64,000 nucleotides of DNA from Chloroflexota bacterium (GCA_018650845.1 JABIFF010000022.1:144825-208824); one strand, 5' to 3'. Positions 29,232 through 40,065 are shown, counted from the stretch's first letter. The notes: generated by a model not told the origin, from the letters alone. Program-made: numbers and translations.

Positions 29232-30055
29232 CGTTCGGTTATCACGCCGCCGTTGATGTTCACCGATTGGCCAGTGATGTAGCCAGCACGGGGACTGCAC
29301 AAGAATCCGATCAGTTCGCCGACTTCTTCGTCAGACCCTGCACGGCGAAGTGGAACTTCAGCAATTCGAGCGTCCCACTTATCTGTTCTGCCCATAGGAT
29401 CGAGTCGTGAAGTCTCGGTTAGCCCCGGACACACGCTGTTTACCGTGATTGCGTGCTTACCAATTTCTTTGGATAACGCCTGAGTAAATCCGTCGACTGC
29501 GAAGTTCGCCGCGTTGTACGCACTCGTGTTGGCTCGGCCGCTTTTACCCATCGTCGACGATAGATTCACGATGCGACCGCCATCGCCTTGTTTAATCATC
29601 TGAGCAGCGGCGGCACGACATGCGTAGAACGTTCCCATGACTTTCACATCGACAACCGTTTTGAAGACGTCGGCCTTCAAATCCAGCACTGAAACACGAT
29701 CGTTGCCGTACGGAGCAGCCGCGTTATTCACGATGATGTCGACTCGACCGAACTCAGCGACCGTGTCATCAATCATTTTCTGCACGTCGTCTTCATCAGC
29801 GACGTTCGAAACCAGCGGGAGCGCTTTCACGCCGTACGATTCGATTTGCTCAGCGGTCGATTGAATATCGCGCCACCCAGCGTCTTTTTCGTCTTGAGGA
29901 AACGTGCTGGGGTCTCGACCTGTGCCGGTTACAACTACATTGGCGCCCATTCGAGCAAGGACTACGGCAGTACCGCGGCCGATACCTCGCATGCGCCCGG
30001 CTCCGGTAACAATTGCTACTTTGCCTTTGAGTTCAGTACCGGCCTGTTCGGTCAT
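29228..30055 (-). CDS. Short-chain dehydrogenase/reductase
   Basis: KVAIVTGAGRMRGIGRGTAVVLARMGANVVVTG, NNAAAPYG, VNLSSTMGKSGRANTSAYNAANFAVDGFTQALSKEIGKHAITVNSVCPG, GYITGQSVNINGG. Confidence 0.95.
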   Translation of the reverse strand: MTEQAGTELKGKVAIVTGAGRMRGIGRGTAVVLARMGANVVVTGTGRDPSTFPQDEKDAGWRDIQSTAEQIESYGVKALPLVSNVADEDDVQKMIDDTVAEFGRVDIIVNNAAAPYGNDRVSVLDLKADVFKTVVDVKVMGTFYACRAAAAQMIKQGDGGRIVNLSSTMGKSGRANTSAYNAANFAVDGFTQALSKEIGKHAITVNSVCPGLTETSRLDPMGRTDKWDARIAEVPLRRAGSDEEVGELIGFLCSPRAGYITGQSVNINGGVITER

Positions 30056-30152
30056 CAGTGCGCCCTTTGGAATTTTTTAATATTCAGGAATTCAGCACAT
30101 TTTGCACGAACATGAGCGTGAATGTGGTGCGAGAGGAGCCTGATCGTCGAAT

Positions 30153-31262
30153 TTAGCGTTTGGGGCGTTCGATCAGTGTTGCTTCGAGTGAAACCAGGAA
30201 CTCGGCATCTCGGACTACAGTTATTTTGACTTCACTGCCGCTCGGATGTTCTCGCAAGAAATCTGTCAGATCTTGTCCACGGGTGATCTCGGTAGTATCG
30301 AGCTGAACGATGATGTCGTCGAGTTCAATTCCAGCATTTGCAGCCGGTGATCCGGGTTCGATCACGGTGACACCGAAACCTTCGCCAACTGGTAACCGCA
30401 AAGCACGTGCAAGTGCTCTAGTCACGTCAACTCCACCAACGCCCAAGAAGCCTGGAGCAGGCACCGGACCTTGCGCAATAAGGCTGTAAGCAGCAGTTTT
30501 GGCGGCATTGATATTGATTGCAAAGCCGATTCGATCGCCAATATTGATCTTCGCAGTGTTGATTCCAACCACTTCGCCGAACATATTAACCAGCGGGCCA
30601 CCAGAGTTACCTTCGTTAATTGCAGCGTCAGTTTGAACCAATCCTGTTAGGTCGCCACCCACTTCACCGACAATCGTCCTATCGAGTGCGCTTACTACGC
30701 CCTTGCTCACCGTCGGACCGCCCCTAAGACCAAGTGCATGACCGATAGCGACGACATCTTCCCCAATACGAAGAGCCTCAGAATCGCCAAATATCGCAGG
30801 CTTGAGCCCGTCTCGTGGCGCCACCTTGACGATCGCTAAATCCAGAAGCGGATCACGTCTAAATAGCTCGCCCTCAGCCACTGAGCCATCTTCGAACGCC
30901 ACGGTAATAGTCACAGCGCCTTCGACAACGTGCCAGTTCGTGAGAATCAGGCCTTCTTCATCGAGAATAACGCCTGTTCCAACGCCTTGTCCTCGCCCTA
31001 GATCAACAGCGATTTGAACTACAGATGGCGTTAGAAGTTCGACTAATTCCGGCGTTGAAAGCGGCTGATCGCTGTTATCTCGATTTACAGGTGTCGGAGT
31101 TAGAACCGCAGTGGCTTTGGCCGCAACGTTAGTCGAATCTGGGCTACCCGAATCTCCAGAATCCGAGATGGATTCAAAACTCGTGCAGCCTACGACGACA
31201 ATCGCCACGGCAATTGCAACGAGAGCGATATTTAGTAGCTTCGGGAGGCGAATAAGAGTCAA
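30153..31262 (-). CDS. HtrA/DegP-type serine protease with PDZ domain, lipoprotein-like signal
   Basis: VVGCTSF lipobox; TNWHVVEGA, DLAIVKV, TDAAINEGNSGGPLVNMFGEVVGINTAK; C-terminal PDZ. Confidence 0.92.
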   Translation of the reverse strand: MTLIRLPKLLNIALVAIAVAIVVVGCTSFESISDSGDSGSPDSTNVAAKATAVLTPTPVNRDNSDQPLSTPELVELLTPSVVQIAVDLGRGQGVGTGVILDEEGLILTNWHVVEGAVTITVAFEDGSVAEGELFRRDPLLDLAIVKVAPRDGLKPAIFGDSEALRIGEDVVAIGHALGLRGGPTVSKGVVSALDRTIVGEVGGDLTGLVQTDAAINEGNSGGPLVNMFGEVVGINTAKINIGDRIGFAININAAKTAAYSLIAQGPVPAPGFLGVGGVDVTRALARALRLPVGEGFGVTVIEPGSPAANAGIELDDIIVQLDTTEITRGQDLTDFLREHPSGSEVKITVVRDAEFLVSLEATLIERPKR

Positions 31263-31396
31263 GGTGATGGTAATGTCTGGGTCGAATAGACCGAATTCCG
31301 TTTTGCCAGCGTATCAAGCGATAGTGCAGACAGTGTGTGGATTTTTGATGCCATAACGGCGATAAACGCTGCATCACATCGTCGACAGCTCCTAGT

Positions 31397-34300
31397 TTGC
31401 GAACGATCAGAGCCTGTACGGAATCATCGAGTACGAATCTGAACTTATTACGACTCATACGAGCCCGGGCTGGATCCGACCCATGGATGGTTGTCGGCTT
31501 GATGCTTGGTGCCTTGTTTGCAACCGCCACCGCAGCGGGAATTCCGCAGTACGCACGTTCACTCGAAATCATCTCGATGCACGCAACCGTCGAAGATGTG
31601 GGCAACATCAACTCAAACGTTCACATCAACACATCCTGGATTCCACTCGCCAACGACGATCACGTGCTCGCCGATGCGGCGGTTCTCTCAGCGGTCGAGA
31701 ACAATCTCGGCGAACTAGTTGTCGATACCACACGCCTCACCAAATCCCGAGAACACTGGTGGGGTCGACTAAACGAACCACTGCGACAAGATTCGCTGGC
31801 TTCGCTTAGTTCATTTCAGTACATCGAAAACTTCGCTGAACATGTCGCCTTTATCGAGGGAACAGCTCCAACCGACTCAATAACCATGGTCGATGGCGAA
31901 CGCACGATAGAAGTCGCAGTACTTCACAAACGTGCACAACTGCTTCAACTCGAGGTTGGCGATGTGATCAACTCGCAGCCAATCGATCTTGGTACAGGAC
32001 TCGTTCGTGCACGAATCACCGGCACCTTTGAACAGACCGACCTCTACGAGGTGTTTTGGTTAGAACTGGGCGAAGCGTATCTGGCTCCTGCCATTGAAGG
32101 ACGCGAGCAGCCGTTAATCATGCTGCCAACAGAAAGTTCGATGTTCAGCATCGTTGCTGAAGCCAACGCCGGGCTGCCTGCTTCGTACGACTGGTTCATC
32201 TATACCGACCAGTCACTTTTGGCGGACAAATCAGTAGCCGATCTTGAAGACGCCTATGGGGGACTTTCCGAACAGCTTGAAGAAGGCATTGCACGTCCAT
32301 TCGTTATCACTGAAATAATTCCTCGGATCGAATCGATGAAGAAGCGCGCGCTATTTGGCAGCATTCCGCTTCTACTCATGGCACTGCTCATCCTCTCCTG
32401 CATCGCGTTCTACCTAACGATGGCAGCGGGTTTGCTGGGTCGCCGTCGAGTAGCTGGATACGTAATTCTTCGCAGCCGAGGGTTTAACGTTCGCCAGCAA
32501 CTCAGAATTCACCTCGCCGAAGCAGCCGTCATTTCATTGCCAGCGGCAATAGTCGCCCCACTGATTTCTTTGGTCGTCATCGCTGCTGTTGGCTACCTTC
32601 CTGCCTACAGTTCGATCACTGATGGCGGCACGATGCCAATCGAACTATCTGCCAAAGCTTGGCTATGGTCGTTCGGAGCAGCCGTGGGAACCGTACTGGT
32701 GGTCACTGCTGCCTCGTCCTTTTGGGATCGATCAACGATCGCATCCGCACGATCATCCGATTCACGACCCGTCGACGAACCGTGGTTCCAGCGCTTTTAC
32801 GTCGATGCCATGCTGATTGGGCTGAGCGGCATCGTCTGGTGGGAAGTCGGCTCACGCAGCAGCGCCCTAACCGCTGATAGGGGTGGAGAGTTTTCTCCCG
32901 ACCTCAGCCTTCTTGCCGCTCCCGTCCTAATCGCAATATCTGGTTCACTTGTGGCACTGAGACTATTTCCGATCATCACTCGCGTATTCGCAAGAGTGGG
33001 GCTAAGGTCAGGGTCGACCTCGCTCGGACTCGGCCTTGCCAGCGTTGCGAGACGACCGTTCTTTCACGGTTGGCCAATGCTGGCGTTTGCCCTTGCGATT
33101 AGCACCGGCATAGTCGCTGGCTCAGTTGTATCGACACTTGAGCGTTCGACCAACGAGCAAGTTTTCTACAGCACCGGGGCCGACATACGAGTCACTACTA
33201 CTGGATCGACAGGCCAAGTAGGGCGAGAACAACTCGAAGAAGTTCGCAATCTAGATTCCATCAACGTCGCAACCCCGGCCATGAGAACAGATGCAACCGT
33301 AGGCACAACCTCACTAGGATCTCAGTTCACGCTACTTACAGTCGACCCAATCGATTTTCAGCAAGTCGCTTGGTTCAGAGACGATTTCACCGATTCGGAA
33401 ACTTCGATACACCAGTTAGTTGATCGATTAGCGGTTCGGGTACTGCCAGATCCCATCGTGATCCCACCCAACGCTTCAGAAATGTCGATTCTGGCTAAAA
33501 ACGAACCGTTCACTCCAAGGCTCGAACTATGGGTCGTCCTGAGAGATGGATTTGGCGATTCGCACACGATCAATATGGGAGAATTCGAGGAAGGGTGGTT
33601 CAGAGGCACAGCTGATTTATCGACCTACCCACAACCGGTCGAAATAACGTCGATTCAAACGTTCATGAAGGTAGGCCCCGATAGTGCACCGCCATCGGAC
33701 GTATTTCTTGACGATCTAATGGTGGATACGCCTGAAACCGTTGGAACTGGGGAGTCTCACCTAGTCATCGATTTCAACGACAACGCATTCTGGACCGGCC
33801 TGCCTACGGCCGAAGGCGAAGACACCGGGTACTCGACCGAAACAGAGCCAGAAATTCCGCAAGACAAGGTCTCAAACGCTGGCGACAGGATTGGCAGAAT
33901 CTCTCTAGGACGAGGAGCTAACGAGGGTGTTCGAGGAATTTACCGAACTGCAACCGATCGACCAATCCCAATATTGGCTAGCCAATCGTTCATCGATCAA
34001 ACCGGAGTGGGAATTCGAAGGCCATTCATAATCAACGTCAAAGGCGGACTCGTTCCAGTCGAAGTGATCGATGTAGTCAACTACTTCCCGACTATCGACC
34101 CAGAAAACGGCCCGTTCGCAGTTGCTGATGTCGATGCCATCGTCAAATTTGTTGAACTGCGCGGTCGCAAAACAATCACACCGAACGAGCTGTTTGCCAG
34201 CGTGAATCCAAGTGAGCTATCCGATCAAGAAATATCTGAAGAAGTTCGTGATGTATTCAGATTGGCACGTATCGATTCGAGAGCAGAACAGATCAATGGC

Positions 34301-34765
34301 ACGTTTGTCGATCCAGTCGCTGTAGCCGGATGGCGAGGTATGAGCATCGTCGCAACTATCGTCGCCGCCCTCGTGGTGCTCATGGCATACGCGGTGTTCC
34401 TAGCCGCCTACTCGCTTAGAACTAAGGGCGATTCCGCTCTAATTTTGGCTCTGGGAGCAAGTTCACGAGACTACTGGGTGAGTACAATCGCCGAGTTATT
34501 TCCAGCCATTATCGTTGGAACTTTGGTAGGGATCGGAACGGGCTTTGCCGTCAGCTCGCTAATGATTGGCTCGATGGCTCACACTGGAACTGGTGAGCAG
34601 TTGCTACCTCCGTTCATATTGCAGACCAACTGGATGCTGCCGATGGTTACAATTGCGGCGATATTTACGATTGTTCTGGCCGGAGTAGTTAATTCAGTTC
34701 GGTCTTTCCGCGAAATTGAAATTGCAGAGATGGCCCGAGAAGGGTTCTCAGCTAGCTCAACATGA
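31397..34765 (+). CDS. Large FtsX/MacB-type ABC transporter permease 1 (1122 aa)
   Basis: Core TM blocks separated by long extracytoplasmic regions; LLGRRRVAGYVILRSRGFNVRQQLRIHLAEA, AYSLRTKGDSALILALGASSRDYWVSTIAELFPAIIVG; followed by permease 2 and two ATPases. Confidence 0.85.
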   Translation: MRTIRACTESSSTNLNLLRLIRARAGSDPWMVVGLMLGALFATATAAGIPQYARSLEIISMHATVEDVGNINSNVHINTSWIPLANDDHVLADAAVLSAVENNLGELVVDTTRLTKSREHWWGRLNEPLRQDSLASLSSFQYIENFAEHVAFIEGTAPTDSITMVDGERTIEVAVLHKRAQLLQLEVGDVINSQPIDLGTGLVRARITGTFEQTDLYEVFWLELGEAYLAPAIEGREQPLIMLPTESSMFSIVAEANAGLPASYDWFIYTDQSLLADKSVADLEDAYGGLSEQLEEGIARPFVITEIIPRIESMKKRALFGSIPLLLMALLILSCIAFYLTMAAGLLGRRRVAGYVILRSRGFNVRQQLRIHLAEAAVISLPAAIVAPLISLVVIAAVGYLPAYSSITDGGTMPIELSAKAWLWSFGAAVGTVLVVTAASSFWDRSTIASARSSDSRPVDEPWFQRFYVDAMLIGLSGIVWWEVGSRSSALTADRGGEFSPDLSLLAAPVLIAISGSLVALRLFPIITRVFARVGLRSGSTSLGLGLASVARRPFFHGWPMLAFALAISTGIVAGSVVSTLERSTNEQVFYSTGADIRVTTTGSTGQVGREQLEEVRNLDSINVATPAMRTDATVGTTSLGSQFTLLTVDPIDFQQVAWFRDDFTDSETSIHQLVDRLAVRVLPDPIVIPPNASEMSILAKNEPFTPRLELWVVLRDGFGDSHTINMGEFEEGWFRGTADLSTYPQPVEITSIQTFMKVGPDSAPPSDVFLDDLMVDTPETVGTGESHLVIDFNDNAFWTGLPTAEGEDTGYSTETEPEIPQDKVSNAGDRIGRISLGRGANEGVRGIYRTATDRPIPILASQSFIDQTGVGIRRPFIINVKGGLVPVEVIDVVNYFPTIDPENGPFAVADVDAIVKFVELRGRKTITPNELFASVNPSELSDQEISEEVRDVFRLARIDSRAEQINGTFVDPVAVAGWRGMSIVATIVAALVVLMAYAVFLAAYSLRTKGDSALILALGASSRDYWVSTIAELFPAIIVGTLVGIGTGFAVSSLMIGSMAHTGTGEQLLPPFILQTNWMLPMVTIAAIFTIVLAGVVNSVRSFREIEIAEMAREGFSASST

Positions 34766-37700
34766 TCAGTAACTCGTTCTCACTAATCGTCAAGCGCACG
34801 CTTGCTCACTGGCGACTGCTTTCTGCAGTTGTAGTGGGTGTTGTGCTCGCGTCGACGATCATGGCGAGTTCGGTGATCTTTTTCGATGCACTTCGTGACG
34901 TTGCACTTCAACGTGCGCTCGCAAGCCACGAACCAGCCGATATCGATGTTCTCGTAGAGGCAGGCCAGGTTCCGACCAGTCCAGATACTCACGCCACGAT
35001 TGTCGATGCCATGAACGGCTCGATCGTTCGTAGATTCAGCCCGTTCCTAAACGACGACGAATTTGCCCTCAAAACATGGACTTTCTTCGTCGATCTGCCC
35101 CCAGCAATGGTCGCTCCCAGCGATTGTCCGTGCAGATCGAATATTGGCCTTGCTAACGGCGACGACGATCAACTGATCGAATGTGACTGCCGACGTGTGG
35201 CGATGATGACACTCCCAGAAGTCGATGATCGAGCAATTGTCGTCGAAGGTAGGGCGCCACAAATAGCCACAACGGTGGCGGCTGATGATTCACTTCAAAT
35301 CGAAGGAATGCTCGATGTAGCTTCGGCTTCACAGATGGGCATCTCAGTTGGCGATATTTATCCAGCTCGCCCCCACTGGGAAGATTCGCACGATCAGGTA
35401 AGCATTCTCGTAACTGGACTGTACGAGCGAAATAATCCCGAAGCACCGCACTGGCGAATCCAGAATGAAGCTTTCGGGTCACGCACCGACACGCTGCAAT
35501 TTGCCCGATTTGTCGTTCCGGAAACAACGATTCTCGAAGGTCTAGGCCCGTACTTCCCGAATATGGGAACCGACTACGCATGGTGGCTCGATGTCGACTC
35601 CAGCAGAATCGCCGCCTCTGAGACCGAATCGATCCGCAACACGATCGATGCGACCGAACGAGAGCTCAAATCGATTGTCGACGGATTCCTTCTGCGATCC
35701 GATCTGCCTCAGGTGTTAAGCGCATTCGAAACCGATCTTTTCTTCAACCGATTGCCAATGTTCATCGTGTTGATTCTCATCGTTCTCGTAGTTCTCTACT
35801 ACGTTGTCACTCTCGCATCGCTACTCGTCGACGCTCAACGCAGCGAAGTTGGGCTGTTGAGAACACGCGGTGCAACGTCGCGTCAGATTCTTGCCGTGTT
35901 CATCATCGAAGCTGGATTGCTGGCGGCGATAGCAGCCATTTCAGGCCCATTCCTGGCCGTATTGGGTGTTGGATTCATCGGAGTCCTACCTATTTACAGC
36001 GAACTCAATGGTGGCGACCCTCTACCTGTCCGCCTCACAGTAGGCGCATTCCGAATGGCGTTCTTTGGAGGTCTACTCGGCCTATTGGCGCTGTTCATCC
36101 CTGCTCTTAGAGCCACTCGGCTTGGACTCCTTGCAAGTCGAGTCACCAGAGCACGACCAGCGCGACTTGCCGTAGTTCAACGCTACTACCTCGATCTAGG
36201 CTTCCTTGGTCTTGTGATGTTCCTCTTCTGGCAACTCACAAAGCAGGGATCGTTCGTGGCAGTGAGCGTATTTGGCGAAACCACGGTCAACCAGCTGATT
36301 CTTGGAGTCCCAGCGATATTCCTGGTAGCAGCCGGACTCGTACTGCTCCGAATCTTCCCTGTTGGCATGGATCTCACAGGAAGATTTCTTTCGAAGCGTC
36401 CAATGTCGTCGATCACGCCACCTGCATTGATTCTTGGAATCTGGCAGATGGCTCGAAATCCCGCCCACCACTCTCGACTCTCGTTGCTGCTCATTCTCAC
36501 GGCAGCTTTGGGAGTCTTCGCAGCCAGCTTCGGGGCAACACTCGAACAGAGCGCAATAGATACTGCCTATTACCGAACTGGAGCCGACGTAAAAATTACA
36601 TCGGTGAACATTCGTGATGGCGGAATATCGTTCTCAGTTACAGATGAATTAACTGAGTTGGAAGATGTCGAAGCCGCGTCTCCGGTCTACAGAGAGACAG
36701 CGAATATCACGGCCGGCGTGAACGTCGATAGCTTCCAATTCATTGGAATCGACATCCACACCATGGAAGAAGTTGGCTGGTTCAGAGACGACTTCGGGCT
36801 CGATCCGTTTGAATCCAAAATATCGGTATTGGATGTTGGCGGAGCCGCAGGTATTGAACTTCCAACAGAAGGAAGATGGCTCACTGCAAGCGTACTTCCG
36901 TTAGTACGCCAGCCTTCAACATTCATCGTCGCTCGCTTGTCGGACGCAAACGGTCAGTTCTTCTCGGTACCGCTAGGTTCGATGATCCCGCTTGCATCAG
37001 ATCAATTGAGATTCAACTGTCCGATTCCCGTCGATGGTGAACCGCCTGAATGGTGCCGAATTGGATCCTCGATTCAGGCTGCCCCATTCAGAGGCGTGCC
37101 GGGCTTGCTGCCGAAAAACCCGATGCGCCTACATTCGATTGGCGTGATCGACTACGAAAACGGTCTCGGGCCTGCTGCAATCGATATTGACGACATAGCC
37201 GTTTTGAATACAGACGGTACCGAACTGATCATCATCGAAACGTTCGATTCTGTGAACAACTGGCGAACGATGGTTCCTACACGTGAAGCGCTAGGCGATA
37301 ATCTCGGCCGAGCTACACATCCAGATGGCACACCGATCGAAGGCGTTGCTCGTCTGAGGTGGACATCGTCGGGACCACGTGAATATCGCGGTTTGGCACA
37401 CGGTTCAGAATTGGAAGTTGTTCCAGTTATCGCCAGCGTTGCCTTCATCGAAAATTACGGTGGTGGCGATGGCGAATTGCTGGAAATATCTCTCGATGGC
37501 ACGCCGGTAAAGATCTCCGTTCGAGACGTGATCGAATACTTCCCAACTCTTTCTCTCGATCAAGAGCCGTTCCTTATTGCCGATTTTGAAGCAATTCACG
37601 AACGACTCAACATCACCCGAACAATAGGAAACATCCAGCCAACCGAGTTTTGGATGTCGACCGTTCAAGGTTCAGAGCTTCTCGAAGCCGAAGAAGGCAT

Positions 37701-38268
37701 TCTCGAATCAGTGGTCGGCGGTGATAGAGCGGTACCTGAAATCACTAAGCGCCTATCGAACTTGCGAGTTCGCCCCGGCTCCAACACCATCGACCGTACG
37801 CAGGAGCTAGCCGCAGTTGCTTTCGACCCACTAGTTTCAGCAGGTTGGAGAGCACTACTAGGAATCGCATTCTTCACTGTTCTAGTGGTTAGCGCAGTTG
37901 GATTCCTCGTTCACGCCAAAGTAAGTTTCGATGGTAGGCGAGCAGAACTCGCACTACTCCGAACCATCGGCCTGTCGATGAAACAGTTGCTCTTCTTGGT
38001 GGTGATGGAACAGGTTATGGTTATCGGCGTAGCTGTAACTCTCGGCATATTCATGGGCGCGCAAATGGGTACGACGATCATGCCGTACCTCGCCAGTTCA
38101 GGTGAAAACGCAGTAGTCGTTCCACCGATGGCAGTTCAAATAGACTGGTTCGGATTTGGAATCACGTTTGGTCTTTTGGGGTTAGTATTCCTCGTGGTAA
38201 TTGGCCTTATCCTGATTTCCGTCTACCGAATGTCGATACATCACATCATGCGAATGGGCGAAAGTTGA
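34762..38268 (+). CDS. Large FtsX/MacB-type ABC transporter permease 2 (1168 aa)
   Basis: DAQRSEVGLLRTRGATSRQILAVFIIEAGLLAAIAA, DGRRAELALLRTIGLSMKQLLFLVVMEQVMVIGVAVTLG; overlaps permease 1 stop by 4 nt. Confidence 0.87.
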   Translation: MISNSFSLIVKRTLAHWRLLSAVVVGVVLASTIMASSVIFFDALRDVALQRALASHEPADIDVLVEAGQVPTSPDTHATIVDAMNGSIVRRFSPFLNDDEFALKTWTFFVDLPPAMVAPSDCPCRSNIGLANGDDDQLIECDCRRVAMMTLPEVDDRAIVVEGRAPQIATTVAADDSLQIEGMLDVASASQMGISVGDIYPARPHWEDSHDQVSILVTGLYERNNPEAPHWRIQNEAFGSRTDTLQFARFVVPETTILEGLGPYFPNMGTDYAWWLDVDSSRIAASETESIRNTIDATERELKSIVDGFLLRSDLPQVLSAFETDLFFNRLPMFIVLILIVLVVLYYVVTLASLLVDAQRSEVGLLRTRGATSRQILAVFIIEAGLLAAIAAISGPFLAVLGVGFIGVLPIYSELNGGDPLPVRLTVGAFRMAFFGGLLGLLALFIPALRATRLGLLASRVTRARPARLAVVQRYYLDLGFLGLVMFLFWQLTKQGSFVAVSVFGETTVNQLILGVPAIFLVAAGLVLLRIFPVGMDLTGRFLSKRPMSSITPPALILGIWQMARNPAHHSRLSLLLILTAALGVFAASFGATLEQSAIDTAYYRTGADVKITSVNIRDGGISFSVTDELTELEDVEAASPVYRETANITAGVNVDSFQFIGIDIHTMEEVGWFRDDFGLDPFESKISVLDVGGAAGIELPTEGRWLTASVLPLVRQPSTFIVARLSDANGQFFSVPLGSMIPLASDQLRFNCPIPVDGEPPEWCRIGSSIQAAPFRGVPGLLPKNPMRLHSIGVIDYENGLGPAAIDIDDIAVLNTDGTELIIIETFDSVNNWRTMVPTREALGDNLGRATHPDGTPIEGVARLRWTSSGPREYRGLAHGSELEVVPVIASVAFIENYGGGDGELLEISLDGTPVKISVRDVIEYFPTLSLDQEPFLIADFEAIHERLNITRTIGNIQPTEFWMSTVQGSELLEAEEGILESVVGGDRAVPEITKRLSNLRVRPGSNTIDRTQELAAVAFDPLVSAGWRALLGIAFFTVLVVSAVGFLVHAKVSFDGRRAELALLRTIGLSMKQLLFLVVMEQVMVIGVAVTLGIFMGAQMGTTIMPYLASSGENAVVVPPMAVQIDWFGFGITFGLLGLVFLVVIGLILISVYRMSIHHIMRMGES

Positions 38269-38314
38269 TCGATATGGCTTCTACGAATCAGTTCCAAGTT
38301 AAGGGTGAATCTAA

Positions 38315-39193
38315 GTGACAACACCGGAATCTGCGTACATCGAGTGCAGCGGACTATTTAAGATCTACAAAGCAGCCGACCTTGAGGTTGTGGCACTACG
38401 TGGTCTTGAACTAAACGTCGCCAAAGGCGAAATCATCGCCATCGTCGGTGCATCAGGAAGTGGTAAATCCACCCTCCTGAACATCCTCGCGGGCTACGAC
38501 GCTCCTTCAGCCGGAACAATTCGAGTGGGCGATTTCGACCTACTTCAGATGACCAACAAAGAAGTTGTCGAATACCGTCGACACGAAGTTGGATTCATCT
38601 GGCAGGAAACATCACGAAACCTGTTCCCATATCTCACAGCGCTCGAAAACGTTGAACTTCCAATGGTCATCTCAGGCGCTCCCGGACCAGAACGAAGGAA
38701 GCGTGCACAAGAACTTCTCGATGTTGTAGGTCTTGGCGATCGATCCGACCACAAGCCTTCTCAGCTTTCTGGTGGTGAGCAACAACGAGTTGCAATCGCC
38801 GTAGGACTATCTAACCAACCGCCTCTATTGCTCGCTGACGAACCAACCGGTGAACTAGACGACCAAACAGGCACGGAAGTTCTCGAACTGCTCAACAAGG
38901 TCAACCAAGACCTCGGAACTACTATCGTCATCGTTACTCACGATCCAGCCATCGCCACAAGCGTTGGTCGGGCCGTTGCGATCAAAGATGGTAAGACGAG
39001 CACAGAGACCACCCGAGAGGTTTCGTTCGAACGCAAGCTCGGTGGTGAAGCTACCGACACTGAAGAATTCCTGCTGATCGACTCAGCCGGATCGGTTCAG
39101 ATTCCAAGAGACATGCTCGACGAACTAAATATCGGACGTCGTGTTCGAGTAGATATGAAAGATGGAAGGGTGACACTTGAGTCAGGCGACTGA
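38315..39193 (+). CDS. ABC transporter ATP-binding protein with C-terminal AbrB-like domain
   Basis: GASGSGKSTLLNILAG, LSGGEQQRVAIAVGLSNQPPLLLADEPTGELD; C-term EEFLLIDSAGSVQIPRDMLDELNIGRRVRVDMKDGRVTLESGD. Confidence 0.92.
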   Translation: MTTPESAYIECSGLFKIYKAADLEVVALRGLELNVAKGEIIAIVGASGSGKSTLLNILAGYDAPSAGTIRVGDFDLLQMTNKEVVEYRRHEVGFIWQETSRNLFPYLTALENVELPMVISGAPGPERRKRAQELLDVVGLGDRSDHKPSQLSGGEQQRVAIAVGLSNQPPLLLADEPTGELDDQTGTEVLELLNKVNQDLGTTIVIVTHDPAIATSVGRAVAIKDGKTSTETTREVSFERKLGGEATDTEEFLLIDSAGSVQIPRDMLDELNIGRRVRVDMKDGRVTLESGD

Positions 39194-39956
39194 GCAAATA
39201 ACTGACCGAGAATCACGTGGCGCAACCACGCCTATCATTCAGGCGATAGCCGCTTCTCGTGAATACGAATTGGCTGGCGAGACCGTTCACGCCGTTCGTT
39301 CGGTAGATCTCGACGTAAAAACGGGTGAATTCATCACGCTTGTCGGTCGTTCCGGTTCCGGAAAAACGACTCTGTTGAACATGCTTGCGGGTCTCGACCA
39401 CCCGACATCAGGTCAGGTGCTGTTTGAGGGCACCGATATGTCGAACTTCTCTGAAAAGCAGTTCATTCAACTTCGCAGGCACCGAATCGGTGTCGTATTC
39501 CAGTCGTTCGCACTTTTGCCTCTTCTTTCGGCTTACGAGAACGTTGAGCTTCCAATGCGAATAGCCGGTATTGGCTCTTCAGAACGCTCTAAGCGCACGA
39601 ACGAAGTGCTCGACATGGTTGGGCTAGGCCGACGTGCCAAGCACCGCCCTTATGAGCTTTCGGGTGGTGAGCAGCAGCGAATCTCTATCGCACGAGCGGT
39701 AGCGATGAAGCCAAACGTGATTCTTGCTGACGAACCAACAGGTGAGCTCGACTCTGTAAACGCCGCAGAAATCTTCGGATTATTCCGTGAGATGGTCACT
39801 GAAGAAGATATGTCGATCGTCGCTACTACGCACGACCGAACGCTTCTCGATATGGCCGACAAGATTTACACGGTTCACAACGGTGAGATCGAACTATCGG
39901 AAGTCGGCGAGAACGTAGACGCCGACGCCCAGTTCAAACGCCCCGACGCCGAGTAG
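39177..39956 (+). CDS. ABC transporter ATP-binding protein (MacB/LolD type)
   Basis: GRSGSGKTTLLNMLAGLDHPTSGQV, LSGGEQQRISIARAVAMKPNVILADEPTGELDSVNA. Confidence 0.95.
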   Translation: MSQATEQITDRESRGATTPIIQAIAASREYELAGETVHAVRSVDLDVKTGEFITLVGRSGSGKTTLLNMLAGLDHPTSGQVLFEGTDMSNFSEKQFIQLRRHRIGVVFQSFALLPLLSAYENVELPMRIAGIGSSERSKRTNEVLDMVGLGRRAKHRPYELSGGEQQRISIARAVAMKPNVILADEPTGELDSVNAAEIFGLFREMVTEEDMSIVATTHDRTLLDMADKIYTVHNGEIELSEVGENVDADAQFKRPDAE

Positions 39957-39978
39957 TTTTGGGCGAGTAGGTTGCTAC

Positions 39979-40040
39979 TGTCATTGCGAGGAACGAAGCA
40001 CGTGTGACGTGGCAATCGGTCGCTCCGGGCAACGCTGCGT
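39979..40040. repeat. Dispersed repeat family A, partial copy
   Basis: tgtcattgcgaggaacgaagcacgtgtgacgtggcaatcggtcgctccgggcaacgctgcg. Confidence 0.65.
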
Positions 40041-40065
40041 TCGAATCAAGCTACCAAAGAGCAAA

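Noticed and set aside
35153-35581. Minus-strand ORF of 142 aa inside ABC permease 2
   Set aside because: Antisense to a long coherent permease frame; composition not protein-like.
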